From the NCBI GenBank assembly GCA_002715825.1, contig PBAI01000016.1:1-44509 (forward strand): a DNA stretch of 44,509 nucleotides, written 5' to 3'. Origin of the DNA: Roseibacillus sp. (GTDB lineage Bacteria > Verrucomicrobiota > Verrucomicrobiia > Verrucomicrobiales > Akkermansiaceae). Of this stretch, positions 1 through 10,340 are shown piece by piece. The stretch's first letter is position 1. Each line of letters begins with the position of its first letter. Made by a program: the position numbers and the translations under genes. Under the pieces are notes generated by a model that saw only the letters and a list, made by a program, of their open reading frames with translations, was not told where the DNA came from and made no database searches.

Positions 1-44
1 GCAAGGAAGGAGAAGGACTGCCTGAGAGCAAGGGCGAGAACAGC

Positions 45-3000
45 TTAATTTTTTGTAATTACTTCGTCGAGATTCAGCAGTGCACTGGCTACGTAAAACC
101 AGGCCGCTAACTCGCGGTGGTTCTGACTTTGAGGTTGATATACGAAATGGGGGTTACTGAGGAGGTTCTCGGCCTCCTTGGGATGCGCCTTGAAGTGGTC
201 AAGTCTCTCGTGCAGGAGTCGATGGATGATACTTTGTTCCCGGCTGTCAGGCACGCGTGAAACTGCCAGACGAAAACCATACTGAACTCTGGTGCCCGGA
301 GAGCTGGATTCGAGAAGGATTCGATCAGCGAGCGCAAGTGCCATCTCTACGAAGGCGGGATCGTTTAAGAGCGTAAGAGCCTGGTTCGGGGTGTTGGTCC
401 GGGCCCGGGCCACACTGCAGGCGGCCCTGTCTGGGGCATCGAAATTCACCATGCTCGGGTAAGGGGCAGCTCTCCGATAGACAATATATATCCCCCGTCG
501 CCAGCGATCCTCGTCTGTTTCCTCAAGCCATTTTGGCTCATTGCGTCCGGTTTGGCGCCAGAGCCCGGGCGGTTGATAGGGCATCACGGGCTCCCCGAAC
601 ATTTTAGCAGAGAGGAGGCCGGAGACAGCAAGAGCGTTATCGCGGATCCGCTCTGCGTTAAGCCGAAAGCGGGGGGCTCTTCCAAGAAGGATATTACGAG
701 GATCCTTTTCGAGGAGCCCGGCAGGGACTCCCGAGGATTGCCGATAGGCCTGAGAGCTCACCATTACTTTGAGAAGCTTCTTCATGTTCCATCCAGAATC
801 CATGAATTCAACGGCGAGCCAGTCCAGAAGGTCCGGATGGCTGGGAGGGGTGGACTGGGTTCCGAAGTCTTCGAGGGTTGCGACGATTCCGTTACCGAAC
901 AGTTCCGCCCACCAGCGGTTGATCGCCACACGGGCAGTAAGGGGATTGTCCCGGTTCACCAGCCACTGTGCCAGCGCGAGACGATTCGCAGGTCCGGTCG
1001 CAGCATTCGATTTGTCAGAAAGAGTCAAAATGGAGGGTGTCCTTGCCTGAACTCTCTGCCCAGGCGAGAGAAACTCTCCCCGATTCAGGATATGAGTAGT
1101 CCGGCGTTTTTGCATTTCGACCATGACGAGGGTTTGATTCGCTTTGATGTTACTGCGCTGCTTCTTGAGTCTGGCAATCTCGGCATCGATTTCCTTGAGG
1201 GCGGAGCTTTCTTTTTCGAAGTAGGCGCGGAGTTTCTTCTGTTGGGCCTTGTTGCGTTCGCCGGTTGGATTTTTGAGAATAGCGATCAGATCTGCGGGGA
1301 GTCGGGATTCGTTGCTGACTTCAGCGCGGGCAGATAGTCGAAGGTTTCCAATGACACGTCCCTTGCCCCAGTCCTGCGGCAGCGTGAACACGAGGGTGGT
1401 TTCTTTCTTCCGCTCTATTGGATTGACCAGTTCGAAGGTAGCCCAATGTGATTTTCCAAACTGTGGATTGATGGCCCAACCCGTGGATGGTCTGCCGTCG
1501 ATCAAGCCGGCCACGTCCCAGTTCTTCTGAGAGAAGGTTGCTTTTGGGCGGTGCAGTCTGATCGGGGTAACGTTCTTGCCGTCGCGGAGCACGACGGTGA
1601 ATTCCTTGAGGACAAAGTTGGGGTTTCGGGCATCTCCGCGGCCGGGTCCGTTACCAGGAAGCATGGGCGTTGCGAGCGCTTCCAGTTTGAATTGGGAGAT
1701 GCGCGAAAGGGTGGATCGGGTTTCGACAGTGTAGGTTGCGGTGTTGGGAACGTTGCCGCTGAGGAGGACGGAGCCATCTTCGAGAATGCCGTGTTTTTCC
1801 CCGCCAGTGGAACTGAATCCGGTGACTTGGAGAACTGTCCAGCCAGTGTGCTGCCCGACGCTTTTGGAGTGGCGGCGTTCCCAGGCGAGATAGTTTTCCT
1901 CCTGAGACTTGAGAGTGTCGTCGCGACTTTTCTGGAGCAGGGCGATCCTGTTCTCGAGGTCTTCCGCTTGCCGTTGCTGCCCGGCGGTGAGGGGCAGATC
2001 GAGATAGGGGCCAATAAAATCGTGTGATACGTCTGTCTTGTTACTCGGTAGCTGAACTTCGAGCGGCGTATGGTTGAAAAAATCAAAAAAGGAGTAGTAA
2101 TCCTCCATGCTGAAGGGGTCGTATTTATGGTCATGGCACTGGGCACATTCCAGAGTAATACCCAGCCAGACCGTGGCAGTGGTGTTAACGCGGTCGATCA
2201 CCTGATCGACCCGGTTACCTTCCGGACTGACCCCCGCTTCCACATTACAGGTCACCGTCCGGTGAAATCCTGTCGCAACTTTCTGGTCAAGCGAGGCATC
2301 AGGAAGAAGATCTCCGGCAATCTGTTCAATCGTAAATTGATCGAACGGCATATTGGCATTAAGCGCCCTGATGACCCAGTCACGGTAGCTCCATGAAGGG
2401 CGCAACTGGTCGGCTTGGAAGCCATTAGAATCAGCATACCGGGCGAGGTCGAGCCATGGTCTTGCCCACCTTTCGCCAAAACGGGGCGAGGAAAGGAGAC
2501 GATTAATGATTTGATCATAATATTTCTCCCGCTCCTCCGGATTGGCCCATGTGTCTTCGAAGGCCCGAATTTCCTCCACGGTGGGAGGGAGCCCAATGAG
2601 ATCCAGAAAGAGTCGCCGTAGGAGTAGTGCAGGATCGGCCTCGGAGGAATAAGACAAGCCTTCCCGTTCAAGTCGACGCAACAGAAAAGCGTCAACCGGG
2701 TTACGGACCAGAGAGGAATCCCGGACTGAAGGAACTCCGGGACGCTGCGGTTTCTGCCACGCCCAATGTTTTCCATATTTGGCTCCTGCCACAATCCATT
2801 CGCTCAAAAGCGCTTTCTGTTCAGGACTCAGAACTCGTTTTGAGCTTGGAGGTGGCATATGTTCATCGCCATCAGAAGAAAAGATCCGGGCAATCAACTC
2901 GCTCTCTTCCGGCTTACCGGGCACGATCGCCGGTCCGGAAGCGCCCCCCGTGGTTGCTCCCTCGAATGTATCCAGTCTCAGCTTCGCTTCCCGGGCCTGC

Positions 3001-3122
3001 TCATCCGGCCCGTGGCAGTGATAGCAGTTTTCGGCCAGAATAGGCCTGATATCACGCCCGAAGTCGGGGCCCTCGTTCGCCATTACTGCGAATGGCCAGA
3101 GGAGAAGAATTGATGGGCGCAT
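45..3122 (-). CDS. PSCyt1/PSD1 (DUF1549/DUF1553) domain cytochrome protein, secreted
   Basis: ORF 45..3161; the internal Met at 3122 begins a signal-like sequence (MRPSILLLWPFAVMANEG). Heme-type motif CYHCHGPDE, PSCyt2-like FGERWARPWLDLARYADSNGFQAD, second CAQCHDHKYDPF, C-terminal PSD1 NRWWAELFGNGIV and TPNQALTLLNDP. Confidence 0.93.
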   Translation of the reverse strand: MRPSILLLWPFAVMANEGPDFGRDIRPILAENCYHCHGPDEQAREAKLRLDTFEGATTGGASGPAIVPGKPEESELIARIFSSDGDEHMPPPSSKRVLSPEQKALLSEWIVAGAKYGKHWAWQKPQRPGVPSVRDSSLVRNPVDAFLLRRLEREGLSYSSEADPALLLRRLFLDLIGLPPTVEEIRAFEDTWANPEEREKYYDQIINRLLSSPRFGERWARPWLDLARYADSNGFQADQLRPSWSYRDWVIRALNANMPFDQFTIEQIAGDLLPDASLDQKVATGFHRTVTCNVEAGVSPEGNRVDQVIDRVNTTATVWLGITLECAQCHDHKYDPFSMEDYYSFFDFFNHTPLEVQLPSNKTDVSHDFIGPYLDLPLTAGQQRQAEDLENRIALLQKSRDDTLKSQEENYLAWERRHSKSVGQHTGWTVLQVTGFSSTGGEKHGILEDGSVLLSGNVPNTATYTVETRSTLSRISQFKLEALATPMLPGNGPGRGDARNPNFVLKEFTVVLRDGKNVTPIRLHRPKATFSQKNWDVAGLIDGRPSTGWAINPQFGKSHWATFELVNPIERKKETTLVFTLPQDWGKGRVIGNLRLSARAEVSNESRLPADLIAILKNPTGERNKAQQKKLRAYFEKESSALKEIDAEIARLKKQRSNIKANQTLVMVEMQKRRTTHILNRGEFLSPGQRVQARTPSILTLSDKSNAATGPANRLALAQWLVNRDNPLTARVAINRWWAELFGNGIVATLEDFGTQSTPPSHPDLLDWLAVEFMDSGWNMKKLLKVMVSSQAYRQSSGVPAGLLEKDPRNILLGRAPRFRLNAERIRDNALAVSGLLSAKMFGEPVMPYQPPGLWRQTGRNEPKWLEETDEDRWRRGIYIVYRRAAPYPSMVNFDAPDRAACSVARARTNTPNQALTLLNDPAFVEMALALADRILLESSSPGTRVQYGFRLAVSRVPDSREQSIIHRLLHERLDHFKAHPKEAENLLSNPHFVYQPQSQNHRELAAWFYVASALLNLDEVITKN

Positions 3123-3267
3123 GTCAAAGCTCTTTTTACGGTCTGACGCTTGTGGGCGCAAGGATGGACCGGCTTGGAGAAAGTGAGACGCATATCACTC
3201 CAGTCGATGGAATAATTGAAAATATCTACTCAACGTTGCTGTATCTATCGTTCATGCTGGAATCACG

Positions 3268-3972
3268 ATGAATGCATCGCGTTGCCAACTTGGCTGGGGT
3301 CCGCTGCTACCAGCTCTCGTGGTGCCAACCGTAGGCGCCCTCTTTTACTTTTTCATTTTCCCTGATGGACTGGTGGGCAGGTCCGCATACACCCTGACGA
3401 AGCTTTTTATCCTTTGCTATCCACTTCTTCTTCTATGGAGAGCTGGGGCGGATGGAGTCCTCAAGAGGCGGTCTGGAATTGAGTGGCCGAGTTGGAAGAG
3501 GGTGTGGATAACGGGTCTCCTCAGTGGGCTTTTGATCGCGTCTGCCGGGTTCATCCTCATGTGGACACCCATCGGAGTACTTGTGAGGGAAGCTGCCCCG
3601 CGGGTTCTCATCCGAGCAGAAGGGCTTGGCTTCCGCGAAAATTTTCTGCTCTTCGCCATGTTCGTGTCGGTGGTTCATTCTGGGCTGGAGGAGTTCTACT
3701 GGCGGTGGTTTGTTTACGGCCAACTGCGGGGTAAGCTGCGGCGCTGGGGAGCCCATCTTTTGGCGGCTGGTGCTTTTGGTGGGCACCACTTGGTTGTCAC
3801 TCTTCAGTTCTTTCCTGTGAGCCTTGCCCTGATCCTGACATCCTGTGTCGTGGTAGGGGGCGTGATCTGGTCTGTGATGTATGAGAGGCAAGGGACCTTG
3901 GTGGGGTGCTGGCTCAGCCATCTTCTGGTAGACGTGATGCTGATGGTGATCGGTTATCAGCTGTTGATGTGA
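3268..3972 (+). CDS. CPBP family intramembrane metalloprotease (paralog 1)
   Basis: Hydrophobic multi-TM ORF with EExxxR (EEFYWR), GGHH and SHLLVD motifs typical of the CPBP/Abi family. Confidence 0.85.
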   Translation: MNASRCQLGWGPLLPALVVPTVGALFYFFIFPDGLVGRSAYTLTKLFILCYPLLLLWRAGADGVLKRRSGIEWPSWKRVWITGLLSGLLIASAGFILMWTPIGVLVREAAPRVLIRAEGLGFRENFLLFAMFVSVVHSGLEEFYWRWFVYGQLRGKLRRWGAHLLAAGAFGGHHLVVTLQFFPVSLALILTSCVVVGGVIWSVMYERQGTLVGCWLSHLLVDVMLMVIGYQLLM

Positions 3973-4093
3973 GAACAATAGAGTCCGGGATGGGTGGGAG
4001 AAAATAACAACCCTTTCCGGGGGATGTTGTGGACAAGGCTGGTGGTGATTGATTTACCATTCCCGCATGCCGGGAGGAAACGGGAGTAACCGA

Positions 4094-4792
4094 ATGAGCT
4101 GGCCAGCGATGGTCGCGGCTCTAGTTGTCCCCCTGCTTTGTGCCTTGATTTATGTTGTCTGGATTCCCCATGGGAACACGGGCCGAGGGGCATGGTTCGC
4201 CACCAAGGTGTGGGTTCTCGTGTATCCCCTTTTCTTTTTCGGATCGATAGGACTTGGGGGACTCGTTCTGAGAGAAAGCCAATCTGGGCACTGGCCTTCA
4301 TGGAGAACCGTTATCTTTACGGGAATCTTGAGTGGTCTTGGTATCGTCCTGGCTGGTTGGATCATGGTTCTCACTCCGGTTGGAGAAATCGTGAGGGAGA
4401 ACAGCCACAATCTTGTTGAGAGAGCAAAGGGATTGGGTTTTGCCACAAAGGAGCGATTCCTGATCGTGGCGATTTTCATCACGGTTCTGCATTCGGCAAT
4501 GGAGGAGTATTACTGGCGGTGGTTTGTATATGGCCATTTGCGTCAGATGGTTGGGTGCTGGCCCGGGCACCTCCTCGCGGCGCTGGCTTTCACCGGTCAC
4601 CATCTGGTTCTTATGAGTGTCCTCTATCCTCTCCCGCTTGCTCTTTTTCTCTCGCTCCTGGTTGGGGCAGGGGGCGTGATATGGTCGTGGATGTATCAGA
4701 AGCAAGGCACAGTAGTGGGATGCTGGATCAGTCACTTGCTTGTGGATGCCTTTCTCATGGTTGTTGGCTACCGCCTTATTCTGATGCACTGA
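4094..4792 (+). CDS. CPBP family intramembrane metalloprotease (paralog 2)
   Basis: ORF 4049..4792. The ATG at 4094 has a GGAG-like SD and aligns with the paralog N-terminus. Motifs EEYYWRWFVYGHLR, TGHH, SHLLVD, close to the preceding gene. Confidence 0.85.
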   Translation: MSWPAMVAALVVPLLCALIYVVWIPHGNTGRGAWFATKVWVLVYPLFFFGSIGLGGLVLRESQSGHWPSWRTVIFTGILSGLGIVLAGWIMVLTPVGEIVRENSHNLVERAKGLGFATKERFLIVAIFITVLHSAMEEYYWRWFVYGHLRQMVGCWPGHLLAALAFTGHHLVLMSVLYPLPLALFLSLLVGAGGVIWSWMYQKQGTVVGCWISHLLVDAFLMVVGYRLILMH

Positions 4793-4832
4793 GTCCTTTT
4801 GGCAGTGAGCCTTGGCCATGTAGGCTAAGGCA

Positions 4833-7800
4833 TCAGCTCTTGGATTGAAGATAGGCAACCAAATCACGAATCTGCTGGTCAGTTAACTGGTCCAGCAACC
4901 CATCGGGCATGACCGATACCGGTGCCCGCGTCAACTGAGAGAGATCTTTTCGGGCGATCACAGTCCTGATACCGGAAAGGTCCTTGATGGTAACGGTGAG
5001 GTCATTCGCGTCTGTAATGAAGCCAGTGATGATTGCGGAGGTCTCGCTTCCTGTAGGGCGCAGGGTAATTGTGGAAAATTCAAAGCCCTCTCTGATACCG
5101 AGGTTGGGGTCGATGATAGCCGGCACCAGATAATCGAGATTTTTCATCTCGTAGCCCGTTAGGTCCGGTCCAATGTCCCGGCCTTGGTCCTTGAATTTAT
5201 GGCAGGAAGCGCACTGCTGCGCGAAAACGGCATATCCTCCAGAAGGGTTTCCTTTCGGTCTTGCTGTGGAGAGTAGTGCCTTGATCTCAATGATCTGGTC
5301 AGCCTTGTGCTTGTTTGAACGTCGCGCAGAACGGAGGTGCTGAGTAAGCAGGCTCCGGATCTGACTATTTTCGTAGTTCTTCATCAATAGGATATTCGCC
5401 GGGCTGAGAGAGGCCTTGTCGATGATGCCGCTGTCTATGGCCAGAAGTAGGCGGTGGGCCCATGCGGGTCTGCTGGAAAGGATGGACTGGGCCACCTGAC
5501 GGAGATCGCCTTGCAAGCGAGGATAAAGGGTCAAGAGGGTAGAGGGAATGTCCTCTCCTGCATATCTTTTTAGCGCATTGAGCGCAGCCAATCTTAAAGC
5601 AGGTTCTATTGTCTCATTCCGGATGAGTTCCAGAAAGATATCTTCGGAGGGCGCATCAGCCAGCTCACCCAGAGCCTTTACCAAATCGAGACGTTGGGAG
5701 AGGGGAGTAGAGGGAGCCTTCAGGAGGGGGCGTGCCGCGGCGAGGGCCTGCGGGCTCTTGAGCCTCAGCGAGAGTTGAATGACTTCTTTTGGGACTTCTC
5801 CATTCTTCCAGAGATCAGCGAGTGTAGCATCGAGTTCTGCGGGAACTGGATCCAGAGATGTTCCTTCGAGTGCCTTGAGCATTCCCCGGATCAGGGTTTC
5901 AAGATGCTTGGATCCCCTGGCACGCGTCAAAAGCCGAGCGCACATTTCAAGGCTTTCCGGGCTTCGCTCTGCCATGTACCGCCGGCCCACACGTTCGCTC
6001 AGAACGCTTTCAAACAGTGGAGTATCCCAGAACCCCGAGCAGGAGAGAAGCGCACGCGCCTGAAGGGGGTGGTGGCGGATGAGACTCTCAAGAGCCCACC
6101 AGATCTGGAGGGGGATGAAGGAGTCGGTAGAAAATTCCCCTCTTCTCGCCAACGCCTCGATCAGCGACCGGTCTCCCAGAATCCGGGCGGCAGACGCAAG
6201 CTGAGAAATCACTTCGGCATGCTTCGTGCGACTCGCAATCTCAAGCAGGGCAGGGCCAAGGTCGATCTTATGATCAGCCGCGATACGAATAGCCCACCGT
6301 TGCAGATTCGAGCTGGGAGATTCCAGAGCAGCGCGCAGGATCTGTTTCATTTTTGACGGGTTCCGTTCGGGGAGGAATGTCCCTTGGAGAACCCAGAGGG
6401 CTTCCAGAGCCTGCTGCTGTGACCTTTTGTTTTCGGGATCGTGGTCTTTCACGATACTGGCCAGTTCATGGAGGAAAGGCTCAGGACTGCGCGCCCATAG
6501 AAGTCTTCGCGCATGGCGTCGCACCCACTGGTTCTTCTCGAGGAGTTTCTCTATCAACTGGGTGGACGATAGTTCCCTTAGATCAGGAGATCTGGAGGTC
6601 TTTGACGCGAGAGTGCGGATCCGGTGGATTCTGCCATTACTTCGATCCCAGTTGTCCCGTGGGTCCACATGGGTAATGCGGGCATCGTAAAAATCAGCCA
6701 CATAGATTGAGCCATCTGGTCCGACCGTGCAATGAACCGGGCGAAACCACTGATCGCTGGTTCGGAGAGGGTTCTGTTCTTCCGTGGTTGCGAAGGTGCT
6801 GCCACGGGGTTCCATCCGCAGGGCGTGAATTTTGTTTCCGAGTGAATTAGGCCCGACGAGACGCCCCTCGAGTTGGGGGATCTCCCCGCTGCTGTAGCGG
6901 ATCCACTGATGAACGAGCCGGATCCTTTCCCCTTTAATCGGCATTCCGAAGAAATGTCCAAAGCTGTAAGGATTTGTGTGGGGGCCATGCTTGCCGAACC
7001 CCTTCTGGTAGTAGGCTCCCTGAACGAAGTGAACAGCCTGTTGAGTGCCATTCGTGCCAGAATAGAGACGTCCGCTCGCATCGAAATCCACCCCGAAGTT
7101 GTTCCAGCCACCCTCCGCGAACAGCTCAAATTTATGTCTTGTTGGATGGTAGCGCCAGATGTTCTGCCCAAGGAAAGGATAGCGGGGAGCAGTCTCGTCA
7201 AGATGAACCCGTACGCGGGCAGTGACCGTGCTTCCGGTGCAGCCATAGAGCCAACCATCAGGACCGAGCTTCAGGCTATTGGAGATCGAATGGGTGTCTT
7301 CCATGTTGAACCCCGACAGATGTACAATGGGTTTGCTATCGGGGATATCGTCCTCGTTTCTATCTGGATAAAAGAGGAGGTAGGGAGGGTGCAGGACCCA
7401 GACGCCCTTGTTTCCATGGGCGAGAGAGGTGACCATGTTCAAACCATCGAGGAAGGTCTTGTGAAGATCATAGTTTCCATCGCCATTTGTATCCTCATGG
7501 ATCGTGATCTTGTCTCGACCCGCGAATTTTCGATTGGTGGAGCTGTTAAATGGCGGAGGTGGCGGCACTTGATCAAACACCTTGCGGAGGTGTTTGTCCC
7601 ACGTGAGAACTTTGAGTCCCGCGGGATTCGGATACTGGATATATTGCACAACCCAGAGACGTCCGCGTTCGTCGAAGTCCATGAAGAGAGGCTGCCGGAC
7701 CCTTGGCTCACTGAGGACGGTTTCCACGGTTAATCCAGCACTAGTTTGGAACAGGTCCAGAGCTCGGCCGGGGGGAGAGGGCTGGCCCTTGTCGTCGGCA

Positions 7801-8438
7801 CGAGCAAAAGGGTTCTGGTTTCCCTCGAAATGCTGAGAGACCGCTGAAAGTAAGTGGCGGCGCCACGCCTTGTCGGCAGGTATGACTCCACGGTGCCCGG
7901 CATGTTCTGACCCGGCTAACCTGAGATACGAGGCCGCTTCGGCCTCTGGGTCCTTTCCCCACTTCGCCCACGACGGCACATCGCCGCTCCTGAAAAGCCA
8001 TCGCCCGGTCAGATCCATGGCGTCATCTATCCTCGTCAGATGAAGTGGCCCCTTGAGAATGCCGCCCTTACCTTCCTTGTTAAAAATTCTCCAGGCGATG
8101 AGATTAGGCTCACCGAAGCGAATCTGATCGGGCTCAATAACGAATGGGCGTCTTATACTGCTTGACGGGGTTCCAAACAAAGGAGGCATGGACCCGTTAG
8201 CTCCAACCTTGGCTCCATTGAAGAACGCTTCATCGACATCGCTGATGGTATCGGCAATGAGAAGGAGCCGGCTTCCCTGCCAAGCGCGGGGAATTTTGAC
8301 GTAGGCTCGATACCACCCGAATCCGCTCGTGCCTTTCCATCCGCTTTCCTGCGGAACAGGTGCTGTCGTCCACCCGTCATGTTGGGCGAGTGCAGAACCA
8401 GCAGCCAGCAGGTACAAAAATACAGCAGGAATTGGCAT
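4833..8438 (-). CDS. PVC-type heme-binding CxxCH protein / membrane-bound dehydrogenase-like beta-propeller with N-terminal jelly-roll-like domain, HEAT-like repeats and C-terminal cytochrome c
   Basis: 1201-aa ORF with signal peptide; propeller motifs (DFDERGRLWVVQYIQYPNPAG, GPDGWLYGCTGS, GPDGSIYVADFYDARITH), CASCHKF heme motif and C-terminal DLVAYLQSKS. Confidence 0.9.
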   Translation of the reverse strand: MPIPAVFLYLLAAGSALAQHDGWTTAPVPQESGWKGTSGFGWYRAYVKIPRAWQGSRLLLIADTISDVDEAFFNGAKVGANGSMPPLFGTPSSSIRRPFVIEPDQIRFGEPNLIAWRIFNKEGKGGILKGPLHLTRIDDAMDLTGRWLFRSGDVPSWAKWGKDPEAEAASYLRLAGSEHAGHRGVIPADKAWRRHLLSAVSQHFEGNQNPFARADDKGQPSPPGRALDLFQTSAGLTVETVLSEPRVRQPLFMDFDERGRLWVVQYIQYPNPAGLKVLTWDKHLRKVFDQVPPPPPFNSSTNRKFAGRDKITIHEDTNGDGNYDLHKTFLDGLNMVTSLAHGNKGVWVLHPPYLLFYPDRNEDDIPDSKPIVHLSGFNMEDTHSISNSLKLGPDGWLYGCTGSTVTARVRVHLDETAPRYPFLGQNIWRYHPTRHKFELFAEGGWNNFGVDFDASGRLYSGTNGTQQAVHFVQGAYYQKGFGKHGPHTNPYSFGHFFGMPIKGERIRLVHQWIRYSSGEIPQLEGRLVGPNSLGNKIHALRMEPRGSTFATTEEQNPLRTSDQWFRPVHCTVGPDGSIYVADFYDARITHVDPRDNWDRSNGRIHRIRTLASKTSRSPDLRELSSTQLIEKLLEKNQWVRRHARRLLWARSPEPFLHELASIVKDHDPENKRSQQQALEALWVLQGTFLPERNPSKMKQILRAALESPSSNLQRWAIRIAADHKIDLGPALLEIASRTKHAEVISQLASAARILGDRSLIEALARRGEFSTDSFIPLQIWWALESLIRHHPLQARALLSCSGFWDTPLFESVLSERVGRRYMAERSPESLEMCARLLTRARGSKHLETLIRGMLKALEGTSLDPVPAELDATLADLWKNGEVPKEVIQLSLRLKSPQALAAARPLLKAPSTPLSQRLDLVKALGELADAPSEDIFLELIRNETIEPALRLAALNALKRYAGEDIPSTLLTLYPRLQGDLRQVAQSILSSRPAWAHRLLLAIDSGIIDKASLSPANILLMKNYENSQIRSLLTQHLRSARRSNKHKADQIIEIKALLSTARPKGNPSGGYAVFAQQCASCHKFKDQGRDIGPDLTGYEMKNLDYLVPAIIDPNLGIREGFEFSTITLRPTGSETSAIITGFITDANDLTVTIKDLSGIRTVIARKDLSQLTRAPVSVMPDGLLDQLTDQQIRDLVAYLQSKS

Positions 8439-8646
8439 GGATTAGGAGATTAATGGGTGAGCCTGCTTCAGCTTTCAATCGCCAAAGTTGCCCCCAAACT
8501 GCTTCCCGTGCAGAATGGAAGAACTTTCCGGAGGATCAGTGATGGGGCAGGGTAGGCAGATTTGCAGGGTTGAGATCTCGAACACTCTCGGTTGCTGTTC
8601 CACCTGAGCGCTTGATCGATGGCCCGGTTTTAGCATTGGATGAGGC

Positions 8647-9684
8647 ATGCACAGACGCACATTCTTGAAGGGAGCAGCAGGTTCTTCGATTCTTGGAGCC
8701 CAGGGGGCATGGGCTAAGGATAGTGAGACACAATCAAGACTGGCTCTCGGCTATGATAACTTTGCGGTTCGCGCGATGAAATGGAAAGCGCCGGAGCTCA
8801 TCAAATATGCAGCAGAGCTCAAGTGTGATACATTGTTCATCACGGATTTCGGGCCACTTGAAAAGATGACTGACGCGTATTTGAAAGATGTGCGAAAGCA
8901 GGGAGAGGATGCGGGAATACAGATCCTCCTGGGTAGCTGGAGTATTTGTCCCACTTCGGTGAAGTTCCGGGATACATGGGGAACTGCTGATGAGCATCTG
9001 CAGCTGGGTATCAGGGCGGCAGCAGCGCTGGGTTCTCCTGCTTTCCGTGTTGTTCTGGGAGCAGGGGAGGATCGTAAGACTGAAGGAGGAATCGAGGCGC
9101 GGATTGCCGACACGGTGAAGGTCCTCAAGAGGAATCGTACGCGGTGCCTGGACTCGGGGATCAAGATCGCGATGGAGAATCACGCAGGGGACATGCACAC
9201 CTTGGAGCTCCGTGGTCTTATTGAGGAAGCGGGTCCGGATTTCGTCGGTGCTAATTTTGATTCAGGCAACGCGGTGTGGACGATGGAAGATCCCGTGCAA
9301 GCACTTGAAAACATCGGGAAATATGTGATTACCACCAGCCTCAGGGATTCGGCGGTGTGGGAGAGTGAAAACGGTGTCACAGTGCAATGGACCGCGATGG
9401 GTGAGGGAAACACTGATCTAAAGACCTTTTTTGCGCGATTTGCGGAACTCTGTCCGGATGTCGCAGTCAACATCGAGACAATCTCCGGGTTTAATCGTGA
9501 GTTGCAGGTCAAAAAAGATGACTTCTGGAAGGCTTGGCCAAAAGGGAAGCCTGAAGGGTATGACAAGTTCCTTGCTCTCGCCAGAAGCGGAAAGGAAAGA
9601 AAAGCGGGGCCGGTTGACCAAAGGGAGGATATCTCAAAAAGTATCGCCTACTGCAGAAGCGAACTTGGTCTTGGCCGTCGATAG
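8647..9684 (+). CDS. TAT-exported sugar phosphate isomerase/epimerase family protein (TIM barrel)
   Basis: MHRRTFLKGAAGSSILGAQGAWA TAT signal (RRTFLK); AP-endonuclease-2-like TIM barrel features (IAMENHAGD, VGANFDSGNAVW). Confidence 0.85.
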   Translation: MHRRTFLKGAAGSSILGAQGAWAKDSETQSRLALGYDNFAVRAMKWKAPELIKYAAELKCDTLFITDFGPLEKMTDAYLKDVRKQGEDAGIQILLGSWSICPTSVKFRDTWGTADEHLQLGIRAAAALGSPAFRVVLGAGEDRKTEGGIEARIADTVKVLKRNRTRCLDSGIKIAMENHAGDMHTLELRGLIEEAGPDFVGANFDSGNAVWTMEDPVQALENIGKYVITTSLRDSAVWESENGVTVQWTAMGEGNTDLKTFFARFAELCPDVAVNIETISGFNRELQVKKDDFWKAWPKGKPEGYDKFLALARSGKERKAGPVDQREDISKSIAYCRSELGLGRR

Positions 9685-9793
9685 TTCGTGACCGAAAATT
9701 TTCATGAGATGAAAGGGCGCTCTGAAGCATTCGCGGAAAAAATCTTCAGCAGCATGAAGTCTTCTGCATAACACGGTCATTGAGAGATAATTC

Positions 9794-10288
9794 ATGGCAC
9801 GACTACTGCTTCCTCCCCATCGGCTGATGGCCCTTTTCGAAAAGGGGGGCATCACGAGGGCTCAGCTGCAGGCAGCAATGAGTGTTCATCAGCAGCGTCT
9901 TCTGTTGGAAATTGCGGAAGCAAGGAAAAGACCGGCTTTGTCCTTTCTTGATGAAAAGTTAAGTCGATATGCTGCCAGCCGCCTTGAGCGGAGACATGGC
10001 GAAAAAATCATCCGGATGGTTCTCAGAGCGCTGGCGGACATTGATGGATTTCCTCCTGCAGATCTCCTGTGGAATGCGGAGCACTCTGATGTCCCACTGC
10101 ATTGCTTCTTCCGTCTGCGCCGAGAGCCCGTCTTTCGTCTCATCAGCCTCACGGTCGATCCCCTGGGTGTTAAGGTCGTGATCGAGCATGGGCGTGCTGC
10201 GAAACGTCGTACCACACGGCAGGAGATCCAGCTTTTCAGAGACAGATTTGGAAAGCTGACTGTTGGGGCTGGGAGCATGCTGAATTGA
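9794..10288 (+). CDS. conserved hypothetical protein, basic, helical N-terminus
   Basis: 164-aa ORF with GAGAG before the ATG, in-frame upstream stop, coding-like composition; no family recognised. Confidence 0.65.
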   Translation: MARLLLPPHRLMALFEKGGITRAQLQAAMSVHQQRLLLEIAEARKRPALSFLDEKLSRYAASRLERRHGEKIIRMVLRALADIDGFPPADLLWNAEHSDVPLHCFFRLRREPVFRLISLTVDPLGVKVVIEHGRAAKRRTTRQEIQLFRDRFGKLTVGAGSMLN

Positions 10289-10340
10289 ACTTCCCTCCAG
10301 CGGTTCTTGCGCCTCTGTCGCTGTGCCCTAGTCTGGGGGT

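Noticed and set aside
6873-7733. 286-aa + strand ORF antisense to the first CxxCH protein
   Set aside because: Shadow ORF; the translation has no recognisable family and the opposite strand is unambiguous.
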